Below are positions 8,551 through 16,977 of a DNA stretch of 33,432 bases, in pieces. This stretch comes from a bacterium (GTDB taxonomy: Bacteria; Latescibacterota; Latescibacteria; Latescibacterales; Latescibacteraceae), in assembly GCA_021372535.1 (NCBI GenBank), contig JAJFUH010000055.1, forward strand, positions 1-33,432, read 5' to 3'. A program made the translations under genes and the position numbers. Within the stretch, counting starts at the first letter, position 1, and each line of letters opens with the position of its first letter. Below the pieces are notes generated by a model that was not told the DNA's origin, searched no databases, and saw nothing but the letters and a program-made list of their open reading frames with translations.

Positions 8551-8739
8551 ATCGGAACTGTGCATCAATCAAACCACGTCGCAATCACAGGGGTAAATAT
8601 CGTAGATTATTGAAGATAGATGCTGAAACAAGTTCAGCATGACGACGCGGTTATATACATGTCACCCTGAACTTGTTTCATGGGCTATACCATGACAGAA
8701 TGAACGTCTTAATCTTATATCAATGACCGCAGACCGGAA
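8551..8739. repeat. Intergenic region with long inverted repeat (CTGAAACAAGTTCAG type)
   Basis: TGAAACAAGTTCAG at 8624-8637 is the exact inverse of CTGAACTTGTTTCA at 8667-8680, a 14-base perfect stem. Phrases of this kind (GTCACCCTGAACTTGTTTCA) are dispersed in the intergenic DNA of many bacteria. It separates two convergent genes and no coding region is apparent. Confidence 0.7.
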
Positions 8740-9906
8740 TCAAACGCTGTACGACAGCTTCTTTTTATTGATAGACTTGCACAGGATTTCCATACCCTCT
8801 TTCAGCTTTTCGATATCGATGGCAAACGAAACACGGATAAACCCGGGAACGGTTTTGCCGAAGGTTTCGCCCGGAGCGATGGCAACTTTCTTTTCATTGA
8901 GCAGTTCAACCGCAAAATCCATCGAGTTCATTCCCGTCCGGGAAATGTCGACAAGAATGTAGAAAGCGCCGTTCGGGGTATAGAGATAAAGATCATGCTT
9001 TTTGAGAATATCAACGACCGCATCGCGCCGCTCCCGGTAAGCCCGGGCCATTTTTTTTACCGAGTCCTGCGAACCCTTAAGCGCAGCGACACAGCCCTTC
9101 TGGGAAATCGCGCTCGCGCATGAAACCACCGGTTCCTGGAGTTTGGTGAGAAGCTGGGCGAGTTTTTCCTCGCAGACCGCATAACCGACCCTGAGCCCCA
9201 TGGCCGCATAGCTTTTTGAAAAACCGAACACGGATACGACACGGCCTTCGGTATCGAAGAGACCCGCCGAGGTGTGGGTGCCCTCGAATACGATATCTTC
9301 GTATATTTCATCGGATACGAGATACAGGTCATGCTTCCGCGCGAAAGCGACGGCCTTTTCGACAGCCTCCCGCGGAAAAACCGCGCCGGTCGGATTGCCG
9401 GGATTATTGATCACGAGAACCTTGGTTTTCGGTGTCACGAGGTCTTCCAGAACATCAAAATTTATCTGGAAACCGCGGGCCTTGTCGAGCGGATAGTAGA
9501 CCGCTTCCGATCCGATACAAGCCATCTGCATGGAATAATTGGGCCACCCCGGATCGGGAAGAAGCACCTCGTCCCCGGCTTCGGCAAGAGCAAGAAGCGT
9601 TGTGAACATGCTGCAGACGGCGCCCGGTGATACCACCACATTCCGCGGGCTTATCCTGAAGCCGTTTTTTTCCGTGACCTTCCGCGCAATCGCCTCACGG
9701 AGCTCCATGATTCCCGCGCTGTTCGTGTATTTGGTAAAACCGTCATGAGCGGCCTGTGCAACCGCATCGAGGATATGTTCGGGGGTTCTGAAATCAGGTT
9801 GTCCCACTTCGAGGTGAATACATCCCTCAACATCTTCGCTGAGAGCCATTATTTTACGGATACCGGATGATGGCATGGCGCTTGTCAAATGATTCAATGC
9901 TTTCAT
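8740..9906 (-). CDS. PLP-dependent aspartate-family aminotransferase (class I/II)
   Basis: A 388-residue fold-type I aminotransferase, of usual length for the family. It would move an amino group between an amino acid and a 2-oxo acid in the cytoplasm using pyridoxal phosphate. Motifs in order: VGQPDF (34-39), YTNSAG (60-65), NNPGNPTG (167-174) with the substrate/cofactor asparagine, VSDEIYEDIVF (197-207), and FGFSKSYAAMGLRVGY (227-242) with the Schiff-base Lys231. A C-terminal IRVSFA carries the carboxylate-binding arginine. The cofactor-phosphate segment SPGAVCS replaces the more usual NGxxxA. Substrate (aspartate, alanine or aromatic amino acid) cannot be chosen from sequence alone. The start has AGGATAT upstream. 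It is a single-gene unit. Confidence 0.92.
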   Translation of the reverse strand: MKALNHLTSAMPSSGIRKIMALSEDVEGCIHLEVGQPDFRTPEHILDAVAQAAHDGFTKYTNSAGIMELREAIARKVTEKNGFRISPRNVVVSPGAVCSMFTTLLALAEAGDEVLLPDPGWPNYSMQMACIGSEAVYYPLDKARGFQINFDVLEDLVTPKTKVLVINNPGNPTGAVFPREAVEKAVAFARKHDLYLVSDEIYEDIVFEGTHTSAGLFDTEGRVVSVFGFSKSYAAMGLRVGYAVCEEKLAQLLTKLQEPVVSCASAISQKGCVAALKGSQDSVKKMARAYRERRDAVVDILKKHDLYLYTPNGAFYILVDISRTGMNSMDFAVELLNEKKVAIAPGETFGKTVPGFIRVSFAIDIEKLKEGMEILCKSINKKKLSYSV

Positions 9907-10329
9907 GATATATCCTGTTTTTTCATGTGCAGATCACGATAAAGGAACGGTTACTATCCTTCGGTTTCAATAATTATAAAGATTAGAATGCATGAATATC
10001 AATATTCCCCGCACTATTTTCTGCGAAATTGAATAAGCTTATAAGATAATAAAACGTAAATACTAAAACAAGAACTATCCTGTCACGAATTACGGATAAT
10101 TGTTAGAAATACATCAGTTCGTTCATGATTGTTTCAACACGTGTTTATTGTTTTCAAATCAGAGGATTTTGTACGCGGGCTGTTTCCGGGAGGGAATGAT
10201 TCGCTATGTAAAACCATTGATATGGTCTGATACCTTCGCATATTTTGTTTTTTACCTTATCCCTTGTGCCCTGTACCTTGTACCATGTGCCTGCCGCCAT
10301 GTATTTACTCCGGAAATACCGTTCCGCGC
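9907..10329. other. Intergenic region without a recognised gene
   Basis: This AT-rich stretch separates the aminotransferase start from the ccsA stop. Near 10258-10300 there is low-complexity wording (CCCTGTACC, TTGTACC, ATGTGCC). No RNA gene, terminator with a T tract or credible coding region was seen. It should contain the aminotransferase promoter on the minus strand, but I could not place it. Confidence 0.45.
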
Positions 10330-11157
10330 TCATGCATAGGAATGGAGTCCCGAAAGGAGATAATTGACCCCGAACAGCGTGAACAACGTGGCGATGAACC
10401 CGATGATGGAAATCCATGCGGCCGCTTTCCCTTTCCAGCCGTACAGAATACGGGCATGGAGATAGAGGGCGTATACGATCCATGTGATGAGCGCCCATGT
10501 TTCCTTGGGGTCCCATCCCCAGTAATCCCCCCATGCATATTTTGCCCAGACAGCCCCGAAGATGAGAGCCCCGATGGTGAATATGGGAAACCCGACGGCG
10601 ATAGCCCGGTAGCTGACCATATCGAGCATCGCGAGGTCGGGGAAAGTTCGCGCGACGAAGGAGCCTTCTTTCGCGCGGGAACGGATGACGTACATGATGC
10701 TTGCACCGAACGCCGCCGCAAAGGCTGCCTCGCCTATGAACGAAAGAACCACATGCCAGACGAGCCACTGGCTCTGGAGGGCAGGAATGAGCGGAACAAT
10801 CTCCTTGGGTGTCGTGGGAAGGGATGAAAACGCCATGAGCAGAAACACCACCGGAAGAATGAAAACACCGAATGCGCGGCTCTTATAACGGTATTCCACG
10901 ATCAGATAAGCGAGAACAATAGCGCAGGAGAAGAAGTTGAGCGATTCATACATATTGGTGACCGGCATAAACCGGGCATTGACAGACCTGATAACGAGCC
11001 CGATCACCTGAACGGTGAAACCGAGGATCAGCAAACCCCTCCCGACCGTGACCGCGGTCCCTGTCTTTTTCCAAAAGGTAAAAAAGTAAATAAGCATCGA
11101 AAAACAATAACATATAAACGCGCCATAGAAGAGATTGACATCCATCGTCCCGCTCAT
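10330..11157 (-). CDS. ccsA: Cytochrome c biogenesis protein CcsA/ResC (heme handling, WWD domain)
   Basis: A 275-residue polytopic membrane protein of the CcsA/CcsB/ResC family. With ResB it forms the system II heme exporter and cytochrome c heme lyase. The tryptophan-rich WWD signature WAKYAWGDYWGWDPKETW lies at 204-221. Candidate heme-ligating histidines are H135 (VWHVVLSF), H234 (LYLHARI) and H272 (GLHSYA). About eight membrane segments can be traced. The start codon shares one base with the upstream resB stop (TAATG), so the two are translationally coupled. This pair implies that the organism makes c-type cytochromes and respires. No CcdA or ResA is adjacent, although a CcdA-like protein occurs in the ars island. 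Confidence 0.93.
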   Translation of the reverse strand: MSGTMDVNLFYGAFICYCFSMLIYFFTFWKKTGTAVTVGRGLLILGFTVQVIGLVIRSVNARFMPVTNMYESLNFFSCAIVLAYLIVEYRYKSRAFGVFILPVVFLLMAFSSLPTTPKEIVPLIPALQSQWLVWHVVLSFIGEAAFAAAFGASIMYVIRSRAKEGSFVARTFPDLAMLDMVSYRAIAVGFPIFTIGALIFGAVWAKYAWGDYWGWDPKETWALITWIVYALYLHARILYGWKGKAAAWISIIGFIATLFTLFGVNYLLSGLHSYA

Positions 11158-12611
11158 TATTTCGCCCCGCCTTTTTTACTGGTTGCCGAAGGTTTGACTA
11201 TTGTATGAATATACGACCGCAGCGGCCCGGGATCGCCCTTTGTTCTCGCACCGATAAGAATTTCGCCCCGGTCTTCGAGTACCCATATTCGCTTCGGACG
11301 GATATAAAAGGACACGAACATGCCTGTAACCAGAAGGATCGCCCCGATCCACATGACCGTCACGCCGCTGTCTCTCACAACACCGAGCACGGTGTAATAC
11401 TCCGGCTGCCGAACATTACCGCCATCGCCAGCCGGGCCGTTTCCGGCCATGAATATATCCTTCATGGTAAAGGTGAAATCGAGACCCTTCTGGTTCATGG
11501 GCATGTTCAGCCCCGGGAAATTTTTAAACGCATAGACACTCCACCTGGTTTCATCATGAACGAGCACATCGATTTTCACCGCCGGATTCGCCGCCCCGGA
11601 GGATGAACCACCTCTCCTGAAATCACGGTAGAGCTCGGCAAGCCTGACCGTAATACTGTCGCCGAAACCCGGAACAGTATACCGTGCATCCGCTGTCATG
11701 TCGAAGGTCGCCACGGGGGGCATCGATTCGGGAGCGCCCTGCAGTGAAACCACCACACGGACGGTATCATCCGCAGCCGTTTCCGGTTCCTTACGCTCTG
11801 AGGCGCCATAACTCGACTGATATACGGTAAACCCGTTGAGCATGAGGGGATGATTCACCCTGATGACTTTTGTGAATGCGGCACGGTTGGCCGGGGTAAC
11901 GGTCACCGAGCTCGTAAACGATTTCGGCCGTCCCGGAAAATCCTCGTAAAACAATACATCGAAGCGATCGAGCGTTACTGAAAATCCGAGCGGCATCTCC
12001 TGCCCGTTACGGAGTATCACCGATGAAGCTTCATCGCCCTGTTCAAGCACGAGAGAACCCCGTACCCCGGTCATGAGGCTTGTCAATCCACCGGCAAGGA
12101 GTACGATGAGACTCACATGGACAAACGAAGCACCGAGATACCCCATACTCCACCGTGAGCCGAAAAACCTGTTCTCTCCGACCCGTTTCAACGGGAAACC
12201 CTTTTCCGCAAAGAGGCCCCCTATCTCATCGAGAGACCTGTCAGTGAGCGCGACGAATACCGGCATGGCCCGGAGTTTTCCTCTATCCGGGGTCAGATCG
12301 GGACGCAGGGTCATTGCGAGAAGCCGTGGAAATTTGACGAGCGAGCAGAGCACGAGATTAAGGCCGAAAAGAAAGAGCAGCCCGATAAAAAGCGGCGAAC
12401 TGTATGTCCTGTCAAACCGGAACATGCTGATGACAGTGTATAACATCGTGCCGTAATGCCCGCTGTAGAAATCGGGCGGCTGCCCCTGCGGAATGACCGT
12501 GCCGATCACCGCAACAATCGTGATCGTCACGAGGACAACGATGCCGAACTGGAGGGAGCTTAGAGTTTTCATGAAACCCTGATCGCTGGAACTTTTATCG
12601 GATGATTTCAT
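11157..12611 (-). CDS. resB: Cytochrome c biogenesis protein ResB (Ccs1)
   Basis: A 484-residue ResB-family protein and partner of CcsA in system II cytochrome c maturation, where it presents apocytochrome to heme outside the membrane. Membrane segments lie near 22-42 (ending in VIPQ), 75-95 and 157-177, the last with H165. A large extracytoplasmic domain spans about 180-425, and a last membrane segment lies near 425-450 (VMWIGAILLVTGMFVSFYIRP). This order is diagnostic for ResB. The gene is first in the pair and overlaps ccsA by one base. The start lacks a clear ribosome-binding site (the upstream reads GTATGAAAAAATT). Length is typical. Confidence 0.93.
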   Translation of the reverse strand: MKSSDKSSSDQGFMKTLSSLQFGIVVLVTITIVAVIGTVIPQGQPPDFYSGHYGTMLYTVISMFRFDRTYSSPLFIGLLFLFGLNLVLCSLVKFPRLLAMTLRPDLTPDRGKLRAMPVFVALTDRSLDEIGGLFAEKGFPLKRVGENRFFGSRWSMGYLGASFVHVSLIVLLAGGLTSLMTGVRGSLVLEQGDEASSVILRNGQEMPLGFSVTLDRFDVLFYEDFPGRPKSFTSSVTVTPANRAAFTKVIRVNHPLMLNGFTVYQSSYGASERKEPETAADDTVRVVVSLQGAPESMPPVATFDMTADARYTVPGFGDSITVRLAELYRDFRRGGSSSGAANPAVKIDVLVHDETRWSVYAFKNFPGLNMPMNQKGLDFTFTMKDIFMAGNGPAGDGGNVRQPEYYTVLGVVRDSGVTVMWIGAILLVTGMFVSFYIRPKRIWVLEDRGEILIGARTKGDPGPLRSYIHTIVKPSATSKKGGAK

Positions 12612-13034
12612 AATTTTTTCATACGTTATTTTAAATGTGTTTTATCGACAGTTCAATATAATCCGCGATAACTTTGCAGCATATCATTTTTATTTATCTC
12701 GAAGCATTATATCCCGGATTCATCCGGAATTATTCATAACCAATTTTACGGAGACACGAAGAACACGGAAAAAGATAATTCATGTAATGATTTGTTTTAT
12801 ATAAAAATGCATTTTTATCATTCGTTGTGATCATATATGGTCATGGGGGTTATTCATAAAAATATGTTTAACCACAAAGACACAAAGGCTCAAAGAGATA
12901 TAATAGATTGTTAATATTATCTTTAGTTACAATTAAATCTTGACATAAAAAATGATATATACTATTCAAATCCCCGAAAATCCGTCCGATCCGTGTTAAT
13001 CCGTGTTCAATGGGAATTTTATGAACAGGCCGGG
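12612..13034. repeat. Intergenic region with degenerate repeat phrases
   Basis: This stretch is AT-rich and has no supported gene. It carries two phrase types that recur through the window: ACCACAAAGACACAAAGG near 12872-12889, with GGAGACACGAAGAACACGG near 12751-12769, and GATCCGTGTTAATCCGTGTT near 12989-13008. The first is the inverse of TTTGTGTCTTTGTGGT seen near 16935 and 24843. They look like decayed dispersed repeats. Confidence 0.6.
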
Positions 13035-14123
13035 TTAAAATGCCTCACCGAAACCGATATAGGCGCCGTAGGTATCGCTGCCCCACGCCAGGTCAAACCG
13101 CGCCATAAGGTTGTCTTCCTTGTTGAAATACCATCTGACGCCGCAGCCTGCCGCGCTGTGGTATGTGCCGGTAAACAGGGTTTCGACATCGGGGGCGACT
13201 CTTCCGGTCGCGGCAAAGACTGCGCCGCTAAAGGTTCTCCACACCGGAAACCTGATGTCCTGCTGGAACAGGATCGAGTTTCTGTCCCTGAACCGTTCGA
13301 ACTCATAGCCGCGGAGACGATCCTCGCCACCGAGCACAGGCACGAGATAGAAAGGTATATCGCCGCGGGCATCTTCCACCCTGGCCATGAATGCGAAAAC
13401 GAGCTCGGAGACGGGATTGTAAAACGTTCGTCCCTCAAGGGTCACCGAATTGAATGCCCCGCCCTCATCGTTGAACATCCCTGACCGGTAAACAGCCTGC
13501 AAAAGGGTCCCGCGACGGGCGGCGATGATGTTGTCACGGCTGTCGTGGACAAGAGAAAACTCGGGGCCGGCATCGAACCGCCCACCGTACCAAGGAATAC
13601 CGGTCGAGGTCAGGATTCCTTCCGGGTCGGATTTGACGAGCGCCTGATTGTGAAGGAAGAACCCGCCTCTGAGCCTGAAATATCGCTTCAGCCGGTGCTC
13701 GTACATAAATTCAAATTTGAAATACTCGGGGGTGTATTTTTCCGGATCATCGTTCGAGGCATCGTTGCCGTAACCATAAAAATAGGTGGGATACTTCGAA
13801 TAATAACACTCCGAAAACACCATGTCACGGTTTCCGGGAAAATAATGATTCACGGTGAACCCGGCGGTAAACTGCTTTTTGACCGTATAGAGGAAAGAAA
13901 CTTTAGCAGTCGAAACCCTGACACGGTCTTTGTTATATCCCTTGACCGCGGCGGCTCCCGCTCCGAAACCGGTATCCGTCGAATATGTGATAAACGGGAG
14001 AGCGATAAACGAAAGCCCGTCATCTTCGCCGTTTTCAGTTTCCTTCCCCCAAATTGTTGCCGTATATCCACCATATAAAAACCAGAAAAGAAGCAGAACC
14101 TTGATACCGGGACAATTTTTCAT
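13035..14123 (-). CDS. Omp85/BamA-like outer-membrane beta-barrel protein
   Basis: A 362-residue protein, counted from the ATG at 14123, predicted as an outer-membrane barrel. A hydrophobic signal peptide (GIKVLLLFWFLYGGYTA) precedes alternating aromatic-rich beta strands. The loop-6 type motif LGGEDRLRGYEFERFRDRN, near 264-282, contains the LRGY equivalent of the BamA VRGF. The last residue is phenylalanine (IGFGEAF), as expected for barrel recognition. No POTRA domains are present, so this is a short barrel-only surface-antigen-type member and not BamA itself. An upstream ATG at 14171 would add 16 residues, but AAGG lies properly placed before 14123 and the signal peptide starts there. Function is unknown; neighbours give no clue. 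Confidence 0.83.
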   Translation of the reverse strand: MKNCPGIKVLLLFWFLYGGYTATIWGKETENGEDDGLSFIALPFITYSTDTGFGAGAAAVKGYNKDRVRVSTAKVSFLYTVKKQFTAGFTVNHYFPGNRDMVFSECYYSKYPTYFYGYGNDASNDDPEKYTPEYFKFEFMYEHRLKRYFRLRGGFFLHNQALVKSDPEGILTSTGIPWYGGRFDAGPEFSLVHDSRDNIIAARRGTLLQAVYRSGMFNDEGGAFNSVTLEGRTFYNPVSELVFAFMARVEDARGDIPFYLVPVLGGEDRLRGYEFERFRDRNSILFQQDIRFPVWRTFSGAVFAATGRVAPDVETLFTGTYHSAAGCGVRWYFNKEDNLMARFDLAWGSDTYGAYIGFGEAF

Positions 14124-14160
14124 AAAAAACCTTCGCAATCCAACGGGAGCACAACATATA

Positions 14161-14367
14161 CCGGTTATCAAGTTAAGTCAGCGAACATGATTGATCCCCC
14201 TCGGCTTCGCCGTATCCCCCTTATAAAAGAAAGGGGGATGAAAATGTCCCCAAAGCCGCTCCGCCCTTATAAAGGAGGGATACCGCAGGCAGGGGGGATC
14301 ATATATCGGGGAAAATATCAATCCCGATTTAAAAAAGGTTTCTGTGCTTATCAAACCGGATAACCGG
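14161..14367. mobile_element. MITE-like element family 2, copy 1
   Basis: This element of about 207 bases has perfect 9-base inverted ends: CCGGTTATC at 14161-14169 and GATAACCGG at 14359-14367. Just inside lie GATCCCCC and GGGGGGATC, forming a nested palindrome around two further C-rich/G-rich stems (ATCCCCCTTATAAAAGAAAG followed by GGGGAT). A second copy lies at 29068-29273. Internal wording is shared (AACATGATTGATCCCCCTCG near the left end, TGCTTATCAAA near the right). The left end falls just upstream of the barrel gene start. No coding capacity is seen. Confidence 0.75.
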
Positions 14368-14619
14368 ATAAAGAATTTATGATGATTTATCACGCCTAAT
14401 AAAAATACAAAATTTATCCGAAAAAGGTAATCACTTACTGTACGGGTTCGCCGCAAAACTTCCGCTTATCGCGTACTTTATAGTGAGTCTGAACCGCCGA
14501 TTACGCCGATCGAATGATTTCACTGATTGTTTTTGGTGATTTATGAGCCACGCCGGTACTTTTCGGCTGACGGATGGAATTTCACTTCCGGCCGCGAAGT
14601 CAGGACTGTACGGATACTT
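14368..14619. other. Intergenic remainder without a gene
   Basis: About 250 bases lie between the family-2 element and the SagB-like gene stop. It has no recognisable gene, terminator or repeat beyond ordinary AT-rich sequence. Confidence 0.4.
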
Positions 14620-15276
14620 TCACTTTTTCCCCGGTGGATAACCGACAGCCTGCGAAACGGTAATCTGCTGGTTTTCCCGCAATTTCAGCTCGCTCCGAAG
14701 GGCATTGGCATTACCTGCCGACCGTATGACCGTGGCAAGCCCCCTCGAAGCGCAGTACAGGTAGACATTCTGCCCGATGCAGCCGGTATGGAGCATGGCG
14801 AAGCTCTCGCTCTGGGCCCGCAGATCGCTGTTGTTTTTTGAGCGCGTCCTGTCATAATCAGCCACATAGAGGAGCTGGACGGAGGCCGGTTTCGCATAGT
14901 CCTGCGTTGCGACGAGGCTTCTGATGTCCTTCGCCGAGACGAGCGACAGGCTCTGCTCCTTCGCATTGTAGCGATAAGCGCCGCGGGCTGTCAGCACGTA
15001 TATATCGATCTCCTGCGTATTGAACGCCGAGGGAGCGGTGCGTCTCCCGGTCCGGGGATTGTTGATTCCGAACGCGGCCCACAGCACTTCGGAGAGCGTC
15101 CGATCCGACAATTCCTTCGGGCTGAATCCTTTCGTCGACACCCGGTTTTCGAGGGATTTCATGAGCTGTCCGTGAATTTTCGGCGCGGGAAGGGTGATGG
15201 TTTCCTGAGCGGAGGTTTGAAGAGAAAAAGCAATCAGCAGAATCAACATAACAGGGAGGGATAATCTTAGTTTCAT
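14620..15276 (-). CDS. Exported SagB/ThcOx-type nitroreductase-fold protein
   Basis: A 218-residue protein, counted from the ATG at 15276, which has AAAGGAG seven bases upstream; a longer reading to 15309 lacks such a site. The signal peptide is KLRLSLPVMLILLIAFSLQT, with probable cleavage after SAQ or SA. The mature part has SagB-family wording: R.STKGFSPKELSDRTLSEVLWAAFGIN, then TAPSAFNTQEIDIYVLT and GAYRYNAKEQSLSLV. SagB-type enzymes are FMN-dependent, and in peptide clusters oxidise azolines. No precursor peptide or YcaO gene is nearby, so a peptide-modifying role is not supported. An FMN enzyme exported without a twin-arginine signal is unusual. The gene stands alone. Confidence 0.83.
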   Translation of the reverse strand: MKLRLSLPVMLILLIAFSLQTSAQETITLPAPKIHGQLMKSLENRVSTKGFSPKELSDRTLSEVLWAAFGINNPRTGRRTAPSAFNTQEIDIYVLTARGAYRYNAKEQSLSLVSAKDIRSLVATQDYAKPASVQLLYVADYDRTRSKNNSDLRAQSESFAMLHTGCIGQNVYLYCASRGLATVIRSAGNANALRSELKLRENQQITVSQAVGYPPGKK

Positions 15277-15309
15277 GGGGGGCTCCTTTAAAAGATAGTT
15301 GATGATCAT

Positions 15310-15640
15310 TTATCTATCATAAAATAAAAGATGTTATCATGATATATATACTTATGCACAAAACAACTTGACATTGATTATTAGTTTGTTTATATAGTTA
15401 TACTATCTATATTTATTTAACCCGATCTATTCATGAATTATTATTAAACGCGGATTTACGCGGATTTTTTTATGTCAGCCTTACAGTGGGCAACCACGGG
15501 GGGTTGCCCCTACAATAGAAAAAAACACGAACAATTATTTCGTCATATATAATAATCCGTTATGACTTTTTGCGCCTTCCTGCTGCGACGCAGCGCAGCG
15601 CGGCGAGTATAGTATAATATTTTCACGAATAATCCGGGTT
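15310..15640. repeat. Repeat-rich intergenic region
   Basis: No gene is supported. The region carries ACGCGGATTTACGCGGATTT near 15449-15468. It also has a hairpin, GGGCAACC (15488-15495) pairing with GGTTGCCC (15502-15509). A near-consensus plus-strand promoter-like pair is present: TTGACA at 15368-15373 and TATATA at 15391-15396, with a 17-base spacer. The hairpin phrase with CCTAC after it is a common dispersed intergenic repeat type. Confidence 0.55.
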
Positions 15641-15796
15641 ATTGCTCCGGCGAATAAAGAATGACACCGGAAGTAAAAAACACGGATTCCCGATTAAAGA
15701 TTCGGGAATGACGGCGTTACGACGACTCCCGACACCAGGCCGGGACTTCAGCACCGGAATCCGCAGATGTATTTTCAGAAAAAAATCTTTCCATTC
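15641..15796 (+). mobile_element. Partial, diverged family-1 element joined to another repeat
   Basis: The left end ATTGCTCCGGCGA at 15641-15653 and the following AATAAAGAATGACACCGGAAG match family 1. The body then departs: the hairpin is ATTCCCGATTAAAGATTCGGGAAT in place of the GCTTTCGC version. It continues into GACTCCCGACACCAGGCCGG, which resembles the duplicated unit at 25130-25230, and GCAGATGTATTTTCAGA, also found near 25239. No right inverted end is present. Confidence 0.65.
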
Positions 15797-16756
15797 CTAT
15801 ATCACCCTTCCATCCCTTTCGAAATCTTCCGGCTCAAACTGAAGCGTCGAGTGCACGATGCCGAAGCGCTCGCGGAGCATCGCCTGGGTCTCCCTGAGGC
15901 AATTCTGCCAGTGGTTGGTGTCGCTGCACTCCGGGACGAGCTTGAGATGCGCCGAAAGCGAAGGAATCCCCGAAGCGATCGTCCAGATATGGAGATCGTG
16001 CACCTCCTGAATGTGGCCGATATCGAGGAGTGCGCCGCGCACCGCGTTGTAGTCGATGTTTTCCGGGGTCGCTTCGAGAAGGATGTTGAGCGTCTGGGTA
16101 AGAAGCCCCCAACTGCTCCAGAGAATGAGGAATCCGATCACGAGGCTCGCAATGGAGTCGATGAGGGTCCAGCCGGTGAGAAGGATAACCGCGCCCGCGA
16201 TGATCGCGCCGACCGAACCGAGCGTGTCCGCGAGCATGTGGAGGAATGCGCCACGCATGTTGATCGTGTCGTTACGGCTCCCGTAGAGCACCCATGCGCT
16301 TCCGAGGTTCGCGGCAAGCCCGAGAACGGCAACGACGAGCATTCCGGGGGCGTTTATCTCCGGGACATTCCCGAAGCGCCGCCATGCCTCGATGAAAATC
16401 AGCCCGACTATCACCACGAGCGCAGCGCCGTTGATGAACGCGCCAAGCACCTCAGCGCGCAAAAGGCCGTATGTCCGCTTCGGTGTGGGGACCGACTCCG
16501 CGAGCCATGCCACGAAAAGAGCGAGAACGAGCGCGGCAACATCGGTGAACATGTGCCCGGCGTCCGCAAGGAGCGCAAGGCTGTGGGTGAGCAGCCCCCC
16601 GGCGATCTCGACGACCAGGAACACAGCGTTGATGGCGAGCGCGATACGAAGCCGTCTGCGCCCGAGTAATCTGAGATCGTGACGGTGCCCGTGGTCGTGG
16701 CTTCCATGATCATGGGTATGATCGGAGCAGGAGTGTTGAGAATCATTGGTTTGCAT
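15797..16756 (-). CDS. Cation diffusion facilitator (CzcD/ZitB-type metal exporter)
   Basis: A 319-residue CDF-family inner-membrane antiporter exporting divalent metals such as zinc in exchange for protons. The N-terminus is histidine-rich (HTHDHGSHDHGHRHD, 13-27), a probable metal-buffering segment. Six membrane spans follow. The two metal-site motifs are H68xxxD72 (HMFTD) in TM2 and H173xxxD177 (HMLAD) in TM5, the HD-HD set typical of zinc-specific members. The cytoplasmic C-terminal domain includes EVHDLHIWTIASG (251-263). The length is standard. It is a single gene, close to but separate from the arsenic island, with repeat debris on both sides. Metal specificity is inferred from motifs only. 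Confidence 0.93.
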   Translation of the reverse strand: MQTNDSQHSCSDHTHDHGSHDHGHRHDLRLLGRRRLRIALAINAVFLVVEIAGGLLTHSLALLADAGHMFTDVAALVLALFVAWLAESVPTPKRTYGLLRAEVLGAFINGAALVVIVGLIFIEAWRRFGNVPEINAPGMLVVAVLGLAANLGSAWVLYGSRNDTINMRGAFLHMLADTLGSVGAIIAGAVILLTGWTLIDSIASLVIGFLILWSSWGLLTQTLNILLEATPENIDYNAVRGALLDIGHIQEVHDLHIWTIASGIPSLSAHLKLVPECSDTNHWQNCLRETQAMLRERFGIVHSTLQFEPEDFERDGRVI

Positions 16757-16977
16757 GGGTCTGTTCCCATTTTACGTACGCCGCACCTGACCTGATCTAT
16801 TTAAAAGATTCAATAGAACACGGATTTACGCGGATCGAGCGGATATACACGGATTTGTTTTTCATCTATATTTTTGGGATGTGACGATAATAATTACTAA
16901 CGATAATATAAATAATCTATTATATCAATTTGTATTTTTGTGTCTTTGTGGTAAAATATTTTCATGCATAAACCGGG
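16757..16977. repeat. Intergenic repeat phrases
   Basis: AACACGGATTTACGCGGATC and a following ATACACGGATTT lie near 16817-16855. TTTTTGTGTCTTTGTGGT lies near 16933-16950. Both belong to the degenerate phrase families seen in other gaps of this window. No gene is supported. Confidence 0.6.

Noticed and set aside
14620-15276. Azole-modified peptide biosynthesis cluster based on the SagB-like gene
   Set aside because: No YcaO cyclodehydratase, precursor peptide or transporter is adjacent, and the protein has a signal peptide.
15767-16669. Plus-strand open frame of 300 codons
   Set aside because: It is antisense to the CDF transporter. Its charged, low-hydrophobicity composition is the usual mirror of a membrane protein gene.
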